Source of the DNA: Oryzomonas sp.
GTDB taxonomy: Bacteria > Desulfobacterota > Desulfuromonadia > Geobacterales > Pseudopelobacteraceae
Assembly (NCBI GenBank): GCA_031292255.1
Contig: JARLHN010000032.1
Coordinates: 32,108 to 96,107 of the forward strand
Length of the DNA stretch: 64,000 nucleotides
Reading direction: 5' to 3'
Shown: piece by piece, positions 55,020-63,543 of the stretch
Layout: every line of letters begins with the position of its first letter
Position numbering within the stretch: the stretch's first letter is position 1
Notes under the pieces: generated by a model
The model's database searches: none
The model's input: the letters and a program-made list of their open reading frames with translations, nothing else
What the model was told of the DNA's origin: nothing
Position numbers and translations under genes: made by a program

Positions 55020-55378
55020 GCCATGTGCTCCTTGTTCCGGGATAGGGCCGGCTTTTCTCCGGCCTCCCGTGTAAATCAGCGGGAAAACGGGTTCGTAATC
55101 TCTTACGTTGTGCAAGGGAGGATAAAAGTTTTTTCCCTTTTGATGAATCAAGGGGAGCAAGAGGGGCGCTTGGACAAAAAGATACATCATGTGGCAAAAA
55201 GACGCAACCGTTGATTTGTTTTGCCGACTTCCCGCCGAAACCCATACATACAAATACGCACAATTACACACAGTTGCAACAAATGGCCCCAAAAAACCGG
55301 ATTGGCACGCCTGTTGCCGTATACTAAAAGGTTTAAAACCAGCCACATACTCAAGCACATGAAACAGCGGAGGATGCA
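55020..55378. other. Regulator-hyb divergent intergenic region with candidate activator sites
   Basis: The 359-nt gap contains two similar blocks, GACAAAAAGATACA (about 55174) and GGCAAAAAGACGCA (about 55195), and a GTTGCAAC palindrome at 55273-55280. Any of these could bind the divergent NtrC-type activator. The sigma-54 promoter is annotated separately. Confidence 0.45.
55302..55318 (+). promoter_or_regulatory. Sigma-54 (-24/-12) promoter of the hyb operon
   Basis: TTGGCACGCCTGTTGCC matches the sigma-54 consensus TGGCAC-N5-TTGC. The GG (55304-55305) and GC (55316-55317) dinucleotides are spaced 12 bp apart. Predicted transcription start is near 55329, about 50 nt upstream of the hybS ATG. 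Confidence 0.85.
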
Positions 55379-56491
55379 ATGACAAAAGAGGGCCTTTTCC
55401 CCGGCGTTACCCGTCGAGACTTCATGAAGACCTGTATGACCGTATCAGCCATGCTGGGACTTCCCTACGGGATGGTTACCAAAGTTGCCCAAGCGGCCCA
55501 GAAGAGCGACAGCAGGCCAACAGTAATCTGGCTCCATTTCCAGGAGTGCACCGGTTGTTCCGAATCGCTTCTGCGTTCGACTCATCCCACTGTCTCCAAC
55601 TTGATCTTCGACATGATCTCCCTTGACTACCACGAGACTCTCATGGTCGGCTCCGGACATCAGGCCGAAAAATCCTTGCACGACTCCATGATGGCCAACA
55701 AGGGAAATTACATCCTGGTCGTCGAAGGCGGCATTCCCACCAAAGACAACGGCATTTACTGCAAGGTATCCGGAAAAACAGCCCTGGAGTCGCTGACACA
55801 CGCCGCCGACGGCGCCGCCGCCATAATCTCCATAGGCACCTGCGCCAGCTACGGCGGCATCCAGTCCGTCGGCCCCAACCCCACCGGCGCCGTCGGGGTA
55901 CGCGACATCGTCAAGGACAAGCCGATCATCAACATCCCCGGCTGCCCCCCCAATCCTTACAACTTTCTCTCAACCGTTCTCTACTACGTGACGTTCAAAA
56001 AGCTGCCCGAGCTGGATCAGATGGGCCGCCCCAAATTTGCTTACGGCCGCAGGATCCACGAACACTGCGAGCGGCGCGCCCATTTCGACGCCGGCCGTTT
56101 TGCCCGCGCCTTCGGCGACGAGGGGCACAGCCAAGGCCACTGCCTCTACAAGCTTGGTTGCAAGGGGCCGGCCACCTATGCCAACTGTTCGGTGCTGCGT
56201 TTCAACGATGGGGTGGCATGGCCGGTGGGCATCGGCCACCCCTGCATCGGCTGCACCGAGCCGGATCTGCTTTTCAAAACCGCCATCGCCGACAAGGTCC
56301 AGATTCACGAACCGACGCCGTTCGACAGTTATGCCCCGATTGACCTGAAGGAAAAAGGCAAGGGTCCCGATCCTCTGACCACCGGCGTCATCGGTCTGGC
56401 AGCCGGAGCCGCCATCGGTGCGGGTATCATGATGGCCAAAAAGCTGCCGGACGGCCCGGAGAAGGGAGATGATCATGGCAAAACCGAGTAG
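55379..56491 (+). CDS. hybS: Uptake [NiFe] hydrogenase small subunit
   Basis: A 370-aa small subunit. A twin-arginine signal (TRRDFMKT followed by a hydrophobic stretch) exports it with HybL. The proximal cluster Cys lie in ECTGCSES (Cys57, Cys60), GTCASYGG and GCPPNPY. Medial and distal cluster ligands lie in HCLYKLGCKGPATYANC and HPCIGCTEPD. The C-terminus has a hydrophobic anchor (LAAGAAIGAGIMMA). It passes electrons from the active site to HybA. GGAGG precedes the ATG. It overlaps hybA by 17 nt. Confidence 0.96.
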   Translation: MTKEGLFPGVTRRDFMKTCMTVSAMLGLPYGMVTKVAQAAQKSDSRPTVIWLHFQECTGCSESLLRSTHPTVSNLIFDMISLDYHETLMVGSGHQAEKSLHDSMMANKGNYILVVEGGIPTKDNGIYCKVSGKTALESLTHAADGAAAIISIGTCASYGGIQSVGPNPTGAVGVRDIVKDKPIINIPGCPPNPYNFLSTVLYYVTFKKLPELDQMGRPKFAYGRRIHEHCERRAHFDAGRFARAFGDEGHSQGHCLYKLGCKGPATYANCSVLRFNDGVAWPVGIGHPCIGCTEPDLLFKTAIADKVQIHEPTPFDSYAPIDLKEKGKGPDPLTTGVIGLAAGAAIGAGIMMAKKLPDGPEKGDDHGKTE

Positions 56492-57422
56492 ACGCCAGTT
56501 TCTCAAGATCATGGGCGCCACCGGCGCGGCCCTGCTGGCCGGCAAGAATGCCTCGGCCCATGAGGAGCACAAGATCAACAATGAAACCATCGGCATGCTG
56601 TACGACGCCACAAAGTGCGTCGGCTGCAAGGCCTGCATGTCGACGTGCAAGCGGGTCAACGGCGATTACGGCAGCCTTTCCTACGAACGCGCCAAGTTCG
56701 ACACCGACGGCCTGTGGGATGCACCCCAGGACCTGTCGGGCAGCACTCGCACCCTGATCAAGCTCTTCAAGCAGTCCGAGCAGGAATGGTCCTACGTCAA
56801 ATACTCCTGCATGCACTGCCAGAAGCCATCCTGCGTTTCGGTCTGCCCGGTCGCCGCCATGACGCGCGACCCGGAAACCGGCATCGTGGACTACAACAAG
56901 AATACCTGTATCGGCTGTCGCTACTGTCAGGTCGCCTGCGCCTTCAACATCCCCAAATTCCAGTGGGAAAAGGCGATCCCCCAGATCGTCAAGTGCGACC
57001 TGTGCAAGAACACCAACCTGCCGAAGAAGGGCATCAGTGCCTGCGCCGAGGTATGCCCGGCCGGCGCGATCATGTTCGGCAAACGTAAGGACCTGCTGGA
57101 AGAGGCTGAAAAGCGGCTGCGGGAGAATCCGGGCAAGTACATCAACCACATTTATGGCGCGCACGAGGTGGGCGGCACCAACCACATCTACCTCGCCGGC
57201 ATGCAATTCAACAAGCTCGGCCTGCCGACGCTCAAGGAGGAGGCGCCCGCCGAATTCTCCGAAAAAATACAGCACACCATCTACAAGGGCTTCATCGCGC
57301 CGGTTGCACTCTACGGAACACTCTGCTTCATCGCGGTCAAAAACATCAAGGGGAACGATGAGGACGAGAAGGGGCATGAAACAAAAACCGACAAGGGGGG
57401 CGATACCAATGGGACACGATGA
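56475..57422 (+). CDS. hybA: Hydrogenase ferredoxin-like subunit HybA
   Basis: A 315-aa exported Fe-S protein. A Tat motif (SRRQFLKI) is followed by four [4Fe-4S] Cys groups (CVGCKACMSTCKR, CMHCQKPSCVSVCPV, CIGCRYCQVACAF, CDLCK...CAEVCP) and a C-terminal TM anchor (GFIAPVALYGTLCFIAV). It relays electrons from HybS to HybB. ATG at 56475 with AAGGGAG upstream. It overlaps hybB by 14 nt. Confidence 0.95.
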   Translation: MAKPSRRQFLKIMGATGAALLAGKNASAHEEHKINNETIGMLYDATKCVGCKACMSTCKRVNGDYGSLSYERAKFDTDGLWDAPQDLSGSTRTLIKLFKQSEQEWSYVKYSCMHCQKPSCVSVCPVAAMTRDPETGIVDYNKNTCIGCRYCQVACAFNIPKFQWEKAIPQIVKCDLCKNTNLPKKGISACAEVCPAGAIMFGKRKDLLEEAEKRLRENPGKYINHIYGAHEVGGTNHIYLAGMQFNKLGLPTLKEEAPAEFSEKIQHTIYKGFIAPVALYGTLCFIAVKNIKGNDEDEKGHETKTDKGGDTNGTR

Positions 57423-58731
57423 GTACCAGAAACATGATGCAAAGATACTGACCCCCTCGTTCATAGTCCTTTTGACCCTGGCCATGATCGGGTTTGCCCT
57501 GATCCTTCTCCGTTTCGTAAAAGGGATCGGCGCAGTCTCCAACATGAGCGACGGCTATCCCTGGGGGATCTGGATCACCTACGACGTTGCCACCGGCACG
57601 GCCATCGCCTGCGGCGGCTACGCCATGGCGATCCTTGTCTATATCCGCAACCGCATGCACTACCACCCCATGATCCGCTCCGCCATCCTAACCAGCATGT
57701 TCGGCTACGGACTGGCCGGCTTCTCTGTCATGGTGGACGTTGGACGCCCCTGGAACGCCTATAATTTCTTTGTCCCCTCAAAATGGCAGGCCAACTCGGC
57801 CATGTTCGAAGTAGCCGTGTGCGTCATGGCCTACACGACGGTGCTGATCATGGAGTTTTTGCCCGCCATCCTGACGGCGCTGGAGAGGACCGAATGGAAA
57901 ACCCTGCAGTATATGCTGGACCGGGCATATTCCCGCCTGGGCATGGAGCGGCCCGAACGGATCGGCGACCGGCTCGACAAGGTCAAGGAATTGGCCGCCT
58001 GGGCCCGCCCCCGGCTCGACAAGATCCTGATCTTCATCATCGTGCTGGGCATCACCCTGCCGACCATGCACCAGTCATCGCTCGGCTCGCTCCTGCTGAT
58101 TGCGTCAACCAAGCTGCACCCGCTGTGGCATACCGGCTTCCTGCCGCTTCTGTTCCTGATCAACTGCATGTATATCGGCTACTCCATCGCCATCCTGGAG
58201 TCGGTCCTCTCATGCTACGCATTCAAGCGACCCTTTGAGACCAAAGAGCTTTCCGGACTGGCACGCATCATCCCCTGGCTGACGGCAATCTGGCTCAGCG
58301 TCGTCATCGGCGACCTGGCCTGGCGCGGACAATTGGGCACCGCAGTCTCCTTTAACTTTTACTCGCGCTTCTTTCTGCTGGAGTTCTGCCTGATCGCCGG
58401 CGGCTCGCTGCTCCTGTTCAACAAACGCAGACGGGAATCCATCCGCTGGCTGTTCGTTTCAGCCGCCCTGATCGTTCTGGGCGGTGCCCTGTACCGCTTC
58501 AACGTCTACCTGATCGGTTTCAATCCGGGCAAGGGATGGCATTACTTCCCGGCCCTTGCGGAAGTGATGATCACGGTCGGAATCGTGGCCTTCGAGATCC
58601 TGGGCTACCAGGTGCTGGTCAAGCTGCTGCCGGTTCTGCCGAAGCTGCACACCCGGGAACAACTCGCGGCGAAAACGGCAACGGATACGGCAATCCGCCA
58701 CACCATTGGGCACAAGGCCCTGGAACACTGA
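57409..58731 (+). CDS. hybB: Hydrogenase integral membrane subunit HybB (NrfD-like)
   Basis: A 440-aa polytopic membrane protein of the NrfD/PsrC family with about 10 TM segments (SFIVLLTLAMIGFALILLRF, YPWGIWITYDVATGTAIACGGYAMAILVYI). It hands electrons from HybA to menaquinone. The correct frame starts at ATG 57409 (MGHDEYQKHD), overlapping the hybA end; AAGGGGGG lies upstream. Confidence 0.93.
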   Translation: MGHDEYQKHDAKILTPSFIVLLTLAMIGFALILLRFVKGIGAVSNMSDGYPWGIWITYDVATGTAIACGGYAMAILVYIRNRMHYHPMIRSAILTSMFGYGLAGFSVMVDVGRPWNAYNFFVPSKWQANSAMFEVAVCVMAYTTVLIMEFLPAILTALERTEWKTLQYMLDRAYSRLGMERPERIGDRLDKVKELAAWARPRLDKILIFIIVLGITLPTMHQSSLGSLLLIASTKLHPLWHTGFLPLLFLINCMYIGYSIAILESVLSCYAFKRPFETKELSGLARIIPWLTAIWLSVVIGDLAWRGQLGTAVSFNFYSRFFLLEFCLIAGGSLLLFNKRRRESIRWLFVSAALIVLGGALYRFNVYLIGFNPGKGWHYFPALAEVMITVGIVAFEILGYQVLVKLLPVLPKLHTREQLAAKTATDTAIRHTIGHKALEH

Positions 58732-58797
58732 ACACCGAGACACAAACCGACACGCTGCAGTATCCTTATTACCAAAAACCGATAACGGAGGAAATAC

Positions 58798-60477
58798 ATG
58801 GCCCGCATTACCCTTGACCCGATCACCCGCATCGAAGGCCACCTGAGAATCGATGTTGAAGTAAACGGCGGCTCCGTCAGCAACGCCTGGTCGTCCGCCC
58901 AGATGTGGCGCGGCATCGAAACCATCCTGAAAGACCGCCCCCCCCAGGATGCCTGGATCTACGCCCAGCGCTTCTGCGGCGTCTGCACCACCGTCCACGC
59001 CATCTCCTCGATCCGCTCGGTGGAGAATGCCCTCAAGGTAGATGTTCCCCTGAACGCCCAGTATATCAGGAATATCATCATGGCCCAGCACTCGGTGCAG
59101 GACCATATCGTCCACTTCTACCACCTGTCCGCCTTGGACTGGGTGGATGTCGTCTCGGCCCTCAAGGCCGACCCCAAGAAGACCGCCCAATTGGCCCAAT
59201 CCATCTCCAACTGGCCGGGCAACAGTGAAACCGAATTCAAGGCTGTCCAGCAGAAACTGAAGTCCTTCGTCGAAACCGGCCGCCTCGGCATCTTCGCCTC
59301 GGGCTACTGGGGCCACCCGGCCATGAAGCTGCCGCCCGAAGCCAATCTCATGGCGGTCGCCCATTACCTCAAGGCCCTGGACTACCAGCGCAAGGCCTCC
59401 CAGGCGGTTGCCATCCTGGGAGGCAAGAACCCCCACATCCAGAACCTGTGCGTCGGCGGCGTCGCTACCGCCATCAACATGGACAACCTGGCCACCCTCA
59501 ACATGGAGAAGATCGCCACCCTGAAGACCCTGATGGAAGAGACCCGCGAATTCGTCCAAGAGGTCTACTATCCCGACATGGTCGCCATCGCCTCCATCTA
59601 CAAGGATTGGTTCAAATATGGCCGGGGCGTGGTCAATTACCTGGCCGTACCGGAGATGGCCGAAGACACCAAGAATACCAAGTTCGCCCTGCCGGGCGGC
59701 ATCGTCAGCGGCGGCGACATCAAGAAGGCCCGTATCATCACCAACCACCAGGATCTGGACCTGATCGCCAACATCAAGGAAAACGTAACTCACGCCTGGT
59801 ACGACGGCAACGGCACCCTGCATCCCTGGGACGGCGAAACCAAGCCCAATTACACCGACTTCCAGGATAACGGCAAATACTCCTGGTGCAAGGCTCCCCG
59901 CCTGGACGGCAGACCGGTCCAGGTCGGCCCGCCGGCGCAACTGTTCGCCGCCTATGCCGGCGGCAACGAAAAGGTCAAAAAGCTGGTGGACGCAAGCTGC
60001 GCCAAGATCGGCGTCACGGTCAACGACCTGCATTCCACCATGGGCCGCCTCGGCGCCCGTGCCATCCGCGCCCACCTGATGGCCGACTACTCCCTGGAGT
60101 ATCTGGACAAGCTGGTGGAAAACGTGGGCAAAGGCGACAAGGTCTATGCCAATCCCACCGAGATCCCCAAGGGCGAGTTCAAGGGTGTCGGTTTCCACGA
60201 AGCGCCCCGCGGCACCCTTTCCCACTGGGTGGTGATCGAAAATCGCAAGATCAAGAACTATCAGGCCGTTGTCCCCTCGACCTGGAACGCCTCGCCGCGT
60301 GACGATAAGGGTGCGCTCGGCCCCTATGAAGCCTCGCTTATCGGTAACCCCGTGGCGGTGGCCGACAAGCCGCTTGAGGTACTGAGAACCATTCACTCCT
60401 TCGACCCCTGCATCGCATGTGCGGTGCATACCATCGATCCGGAGGGGAAAGAGATCACGAACGTCAAGGTGATGTAG
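58798..60477 (+). CDS. hybL: Uptake [NiFe] hydrogenase large subunit
   Basis: A 559-aa catalytic subunit. The Ni-Fe ligands are RFCGVCTTVH (Cys60, Cys63; the common RICGVC has Phe here) and the C-terminal DPCIACAVH (Cys538, Cys541). The 15 residues after His544 are the peptide removed by the HybP protease during maturation. GGAGG lies before the ATG. It oxidises H2 in the periplasm after Tat export with HybS. Confidence 0.97.
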   Translation: MARITLDPITRIEGHLRIDVEVNGGSVSNAWSSAQMWRGIETILKDRPPQDAWIYAQRFCGVCTTVHAISSIRSVENALKVDVPLNAQYIRNIIMAQHSVQDHIVHFYHLSALDWVDVVSALKADPKKTAQLAQSISNWPGNSETEFKAVQQKLKSFVETGRLGIFASGYWGHPAMKLPPEANLMAVAHYLKALDYQRKASQAVAILGGKNPHIQNLCVGGVATAINMDNLATLNMEKIATLKTLMEETREFVQEVYYPDMVAIASIYKDWFKYGRGVVNYLAVPEMAEDTKNTKFALPGGIVSGGDIKKARIITNHQDLDLIANIKENVTHAWYDGNGTLHPWDGETKPNYTDFQDNGKYSWCKAPRLDGRPVQVGPPAQLFAAYAGGNEKVKKLVDASCAKIGVTVNDLHSTMGRLGARAIRAHLMADYSLEYLDKLVENVGKGDKVYANPTEIPKGEFKGVGFHEAPRGTLSHWVVIENRKIKNYQAVVPSTWNASPRDDKGALGPYEASLIGNPVAVADKPLEVLRTIHSFDPCIACAVHTIDPEGKEITNVKVM

Positions 60478-60497
60478 CTATTACACGGCAACTCTCA

Positions 60498-60591
60498 CAA
60501 CAAAGGCACAAAGGATGCCGACAACAGTGAAGAGATTTGGAGCACGCGAATCGATGCTCCCTGTTGTCAGCCGCCTTTGTGCCATTTGTGT
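60498..60591. repeat. CACAAAG-type long inverted repeat (type 4) between hybL and hybP
   Basis: The left arm CAACAAAGGCACAAAGGATGCCGACAACAG (60498-60528 region) pairs with the right arm CTGTTGTCAGCCGCCTTTGTGCCATTTG (60561-60591 region). An inner GGAGCA/TGCTCC stem lies at about 60539-60560. It would make a strong stem-loop in the hyb mRNA, just upstream of hybP. Confidence 0.78.
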
Positions 60592-60616
60592 CTTCGGCAA
60601 AAAAAGGAACACTACA

Positions 60617-61099
60617 ATGAAAATACTTATCTTTGGCGCCGGCAACCTGCTCCTTTCCGATGAAGGCTTTGGCATTCACTTAATTCAGTACCTGCAGAAA
60701 CACTACCTATTTCCGCCTGACATTACCCTGTACGACGGCGGCACGCTCGGCATCATGGTCTCCCACATGTTGGAAGATGCCGACCAGGTTTTCCTGGTGG
60801 ATGTCATCGAGGCCAAGGGCGAGCCGGGGGATATCTATCGCTACGAGAAAGACGACTTCATGCTGGGCAAGCTGCCGATCAAGATGTCGCCGCACCAGAT
60901 CGGCATCCAGGAGGTGCTGGCGCTCTCCGAGATCCGAGATCGCTGCCCCGGGAAGATCACCCTGTTCGGCATCATCCCTGCGTCCTATGAAGCGGGCGTC
61001 GAACTTTCCCCCCTGTTGGCCGGAAAGCTTCCCGGCTTGGCCGAGTTGCTGGTGGCAGAGATTACGGCGTCGGGTTTTTCTGTCGAGAGATGTTCCTGA
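60617..61099 (+). CDS. hybP: Hydrogenase maturation protease HybP (HyaD/HybD family)
   Basis: A 160-aa endopeptidase. [35 protein letters not shown] and the [12 protein letters not shown] segment hold the Glu, Asp and His that bind nickel in this family. It clips the HybL C-terminal tail after nickel insertion. AAGGAA precedes the ATG at 60617. It is last in the hyb operon. Confidence 0.95.
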   Translation: MKILIFGAGNLLLSDEGFGIHLIQYLQKHYLFPPDITLYDGGTLGIMVSHMLEDADQVFLVDVIEAKGEPGDIYRYEKDDFMLGKLPIKMSPHQIGIQEVLALSEIRDRCPGKITLFGIIPASYEAGVELSPLLAGKLPGLAELLVAEITASGFSVERCS

Positions 61100-61163
61100 T
61101 GGCAGTGGCACCCGGGTAACACCGCATACTTTCAAACAATCTGCAAGGGAGCAACTTACGATT

Positions 61164-62147
61164 ATGGCTTATACTGGTCCAGCGCCTTCCCCCCTCAAAT
61201 GGATTTTCGGCATCGGCGCCTTTATGACCGCGCTTATTTTTTCGCATTTTTTTCCTTTCTGGATTACAATCATATTTGCTCTGGGGCTTGCGGGCATACA
61301 TGTCTACCTTGCCGCAACCCGCCGATCGCCTGAGGAGGAGACCGGCGAGCCCACCCCCTCCATGCCGGCCGAGCAGCCCCTGCCGGTGCAAGCCCCTGCT
61401 CTGGATCTCGATCCTTTGAAGCGATCCATGATCCAGGTATCCGACCAGGTTGCCACAACGGTCGGCATCGTCTGCGAAATAAGCGCAAACATGCTGGGCG
61501 ACACCGATACATTGGAGGCTTCGAGCCAGCGCCTTGAGGAACTCGCCGCCACGGGAAACACCATGGCCGCCCAGGCCCATGAGGCCAAGTCCGGCATTGC
61601 CGATGTCGTTTCGGAGATTGCCGTGGCATCCGGCGGCGCGCAGCAGCTGGATGAGGCGATGCGCGCCATTTCCACCGCCACCGAGCAGATCTCCGGCATG
61701 GTGGATGTGATCAGCGACATTGCCTCCATGACCAACCTCCTGGCACTCAACGCCGCCATCGAGGCCGCCCACGCCGGGACGGCGGGACGCGGATTTGCCG
61801 TGGTGGCGGACGAGGTGAAGCGGCTCTCGCAGAACGTTGACGCCAGCACGAAAAACGTTACCGCTATCATCAAGACCACCAACAGCACGGTTGCGGAAGG
61901 CATGCGGATCGCCCAGACCGTGATACAAAGCGCGACGAAACTCGCCAGCCGCTCCAATAACGTCTCCAGGTCGGTCGATTCACTGGTTACGGCAGTGGCG
62001 GAGCAATCCCAAAACCTGTCGTATGTCGCAGAAAAGCTGACCAAGGAATGCGGTTCCATGCATGAGTCGATCAACTCCATCAGCGAGGCGGTCATCGCCA
62101 CCGCCGAGGCCGCCGATGAAGCGTGCGGCATCGCTGACGGGCTTTAG
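61164..62147 (+). CDS. Short MCP-like signalling protein
   Basis: A 327-aa protein. It has two close hydrophobic segments (about 12-50: [38 protein letters not shown]), a Pro/Glu linker, and a methyl-accepting chemotaxis signalling helix hairpin (about 90-327) with no HAMP and no ligand domain. The tip is [36 protein letters not shown], in which the usual R-A-G-E is replaced by H-A-G-T. It should be a cytosolic-facing receptor for CheA/CheW, but the altered tip makes coupling uncertain. It starts 64 nt after hybP and may sense redox or H2-related state by context. Confidence 0.82.
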   Translation: MAYTGPAPSPLKWIFGIGAFMTALIFSHFFPFWITIIFALGLAGIHVYLAATRRSPEEETGEPTPSMPAEQPLPVQAPALDLDPLKRSMIQVSDQVATTVGIVCEISANMLGDTDTLEASSQRLEELAATGNTMAAQAHEAKSGIADVVSEIAVASGGAQQLDEAMRAISTATEQISGMVDVISDIASMTNLLALNAAIEAAHAGTAGRGFAVVADEVKRLSQNVDASTKNVTAIIKTTNSTVAEGMRIAQTVIQSATKLASRSNNVSRSVDSLVTAVAEQSQNLSYVAEKLTKECGSMHESINSISEAVIATAEAADEACGIADGL

Positions 62148-62405
62148 TGCCCAGTGCGATTAATTCGGCAAGGTAACCGGACAGGACACTAACAGATCAA
62201 TAGAAGGCGCCATCCGACTCTAAGCCCCGAACTCGCAACGTACCGGGCCGCATCCTGCGGTGTATGCGAGATCGCCCTGACAAATATGGACGAGGCGCTC
62301 CTAAAGGCCGATGCCTATTTGACATCATGTTCTGCCCATGCCTCCTGGTCGGCTCGAAACGGTCTTCTGCGGCTTGGCATCAATCACACCACACGGAGGT
62401 TAGCA
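62148..62405. repeat. Gap with a small AGTGTCC-type element (type 5)
   Basis: TTAGTGCCC (62145-62153) and GGACACTAAC (about 62182-62191) are imperfect inverted repeats ~30 nt apart. The rest of the gap to the tusA-like gene has no supported gene. Confidence 0.5.
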
Positions 62406-62630
62406 ATGGCCACACAAATACTTGACTGCCTGGGGATGAAATGCCCGCAACCGACCTTGAAAGTCAGCATCCTGGCGACGAAGATGAAGCCCGGCGATAT
62501 TCTGGAAGTCGTCGCCGACTGCTCCACATTCGAGAATGATGTCCGTGAATGGTGCGCCCGCTCGAAGAAAACCCTGCTCTGGCTCAAGGATGAAGGGGGC
62601 GGCAAAAAAAGGGTCCAGATCAAGTTTTGA
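62406..62630 (+). CDS. TusA-like sulfur-carrier protein
   Basis: A 74-aa SirA/TusA/YeeD-type domain. The CPxP motif is in LDCLGMKCPQPTLKV, with an added Cys four positions earlier. GGAGG precedes the ATG at 62406. TusA-like proteins carry persulfide for thiolation or other sulfur transfer. It follows the MCP gene after 258 nt and is followed by a terminator. Confidence 0.9.
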   Translation: MATQILDCLGMKCPQPTLKVSILATKMKPGDILEVVADCSTFENDVREWCARSKKTLLWLKDEGGGKKRVQIKF

Positions 62631-62652
62631 TCCTCTCCGCCTCGGCAACATC

Positions 62653-62685
62653 AAAGGCCGGTTCTTGACTGAGAGCCGGCCTTTT
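62653..62685 (+). terminator. Intrinsic terminator after the TusA-like gene
   Basis: AAAGGCCGG-TTCTTGACTGAGAG-CCGGCCTTTT forms a 9-bp GC-rich stem with a following T-run, 22 nt past the stop. Confidence 0.85.
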
Positions 62686-62741
62686 ACGTACAGGCTTCCA
62701 CCGCTGCCGCCCCCACTACCCGTACCGCACCCATCTGTGCT

Positions 62742-62871
62742 ATACCAATATCAAATCAAGGATCAAATCAAGTCGGCGAGGAGCGCGGCGGCGAAGACGT
62801 GCCGATATAGTACATTGAGAAGCCGGGGACGAGCCGACAAGGAATAGCGCCTGATTTGGAATTGGTATTAC
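62742..62871. repeat. Type-3 element between the TusA-like gene and the DUF2062 gene
   Basis: The left end TATACCAATATCAAATCA and right end TGATTTGGAATTGGTATTA are inverted repeats with few mismatches, and an inner duplication ATCAAATCAAG/GATCAAATCAAG lies near 62752-62771. No gene is seen between 62686 and 63040. Confidence 0.72.
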
Positions 62872-63040
62872 TCCGGTGCCAACGTACGCCCGATTGCCAC
62901 CCATCCGGGCTAAAACCGCCGCAGCGCACGTGACACTCGTACGAGAAGATGCCAAATATCAACTATTTTAGCTCGACATGACCGGAAAAGTTGACAAGGC
63001 CGGCAAGCAGGCTTTAGAGTTACACGCATCCGGAGAGAGC

Positions 63041-63523
63041 ATGTTCAATAAGAAAAAAATCATACAACGGTTCAAAACCATCCTGACGCTGGACAATCAT
63101 CCTGCCCACATCGCGGCCGGTTTTGCCGTCGGCGTCTTCATAAGCTTCACCCCCTTCTTCGGGCTCCACACCCCTTTGGCCATCGCGCTGGCCTTTATCT
63201 TCCGCCTCAACAAGCTTACCTGCATCAGCGGCGCCTGGATCAACACCCCCGTTACCGTGGTACCGGCCCTGGCGTTCAGTTACAAACTCGGCCGCTTCCT
63301 GCGGGGGAAGCCGGTCAATGAATTGGCGTTCAGAGGCTTGGAATGGCAGCACCTCAAACCCTATGCCAAGTCCTTGCTGTTGGGATGTTCGATCATGGGG
63401 TTCGTAGCCGCAGTAGCGGCCTATTTTATCTGTTACTGGATGGTGATCTTCTTCAGGCGCAGGGATGCCACAATGGCGGAGATAACGCGGGAGATGGAAG
63501 AGGTAGGGGAAGAGCTGGAGTAA
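63041..63523 (+). CDS. DUF2062 membrane protein
   Basis: A 160-aa protein. A short N-terminal amphipathic stretch is followed by three hydrophobic segments (PAHIAAGFAVGVFISFTPFFGLHTPLAIALAFIF, INTPVTVVPALAFSYKLG, LLLGCSIMGFVAAVAAYFICYWMVIFF). The pattern HPAHIAAGFAVGVFISFTPFFGLHT is the DUF2062 signature. Function is unknown. GGAGAG lies before the ATG at 63041. An ATG at 62978 would add 21 residues without support. Confidence 0.85.
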   Translation: MFNKKKIIQRFKTILTLDNHPAHIAAGFAVGVFISFTPFFGLHTPLAIALAFIFRLNKLTCISGAWINTPVTVVPALAFSYKLGRFLRGKPVNELAFRGLEWQHLKPYAKSLLLGCSIMGFVAAVAAYFICYWMVIFFRRRDATMAEITREMEEVGEELE

Positions 63524-63543
63524 AGGCTGTCAGGGAGGAGGTC

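Noticed and set aside
53325-55214. A 629-aa plus-strand frame over the regulator and kinase genes
   Set aside because: The opposite strand encodes clear AAA, receiver and Cache domains. The plus frame shows no recognisable domain and is a GC-codon shadow.
58459-60429. A 656-aa open frame antisense to hybL
   Set aside because: It is a shadow of the GC-rich hybL codon pattern; the hybL frame is clearly coding, with all Ni-Fe motifs.
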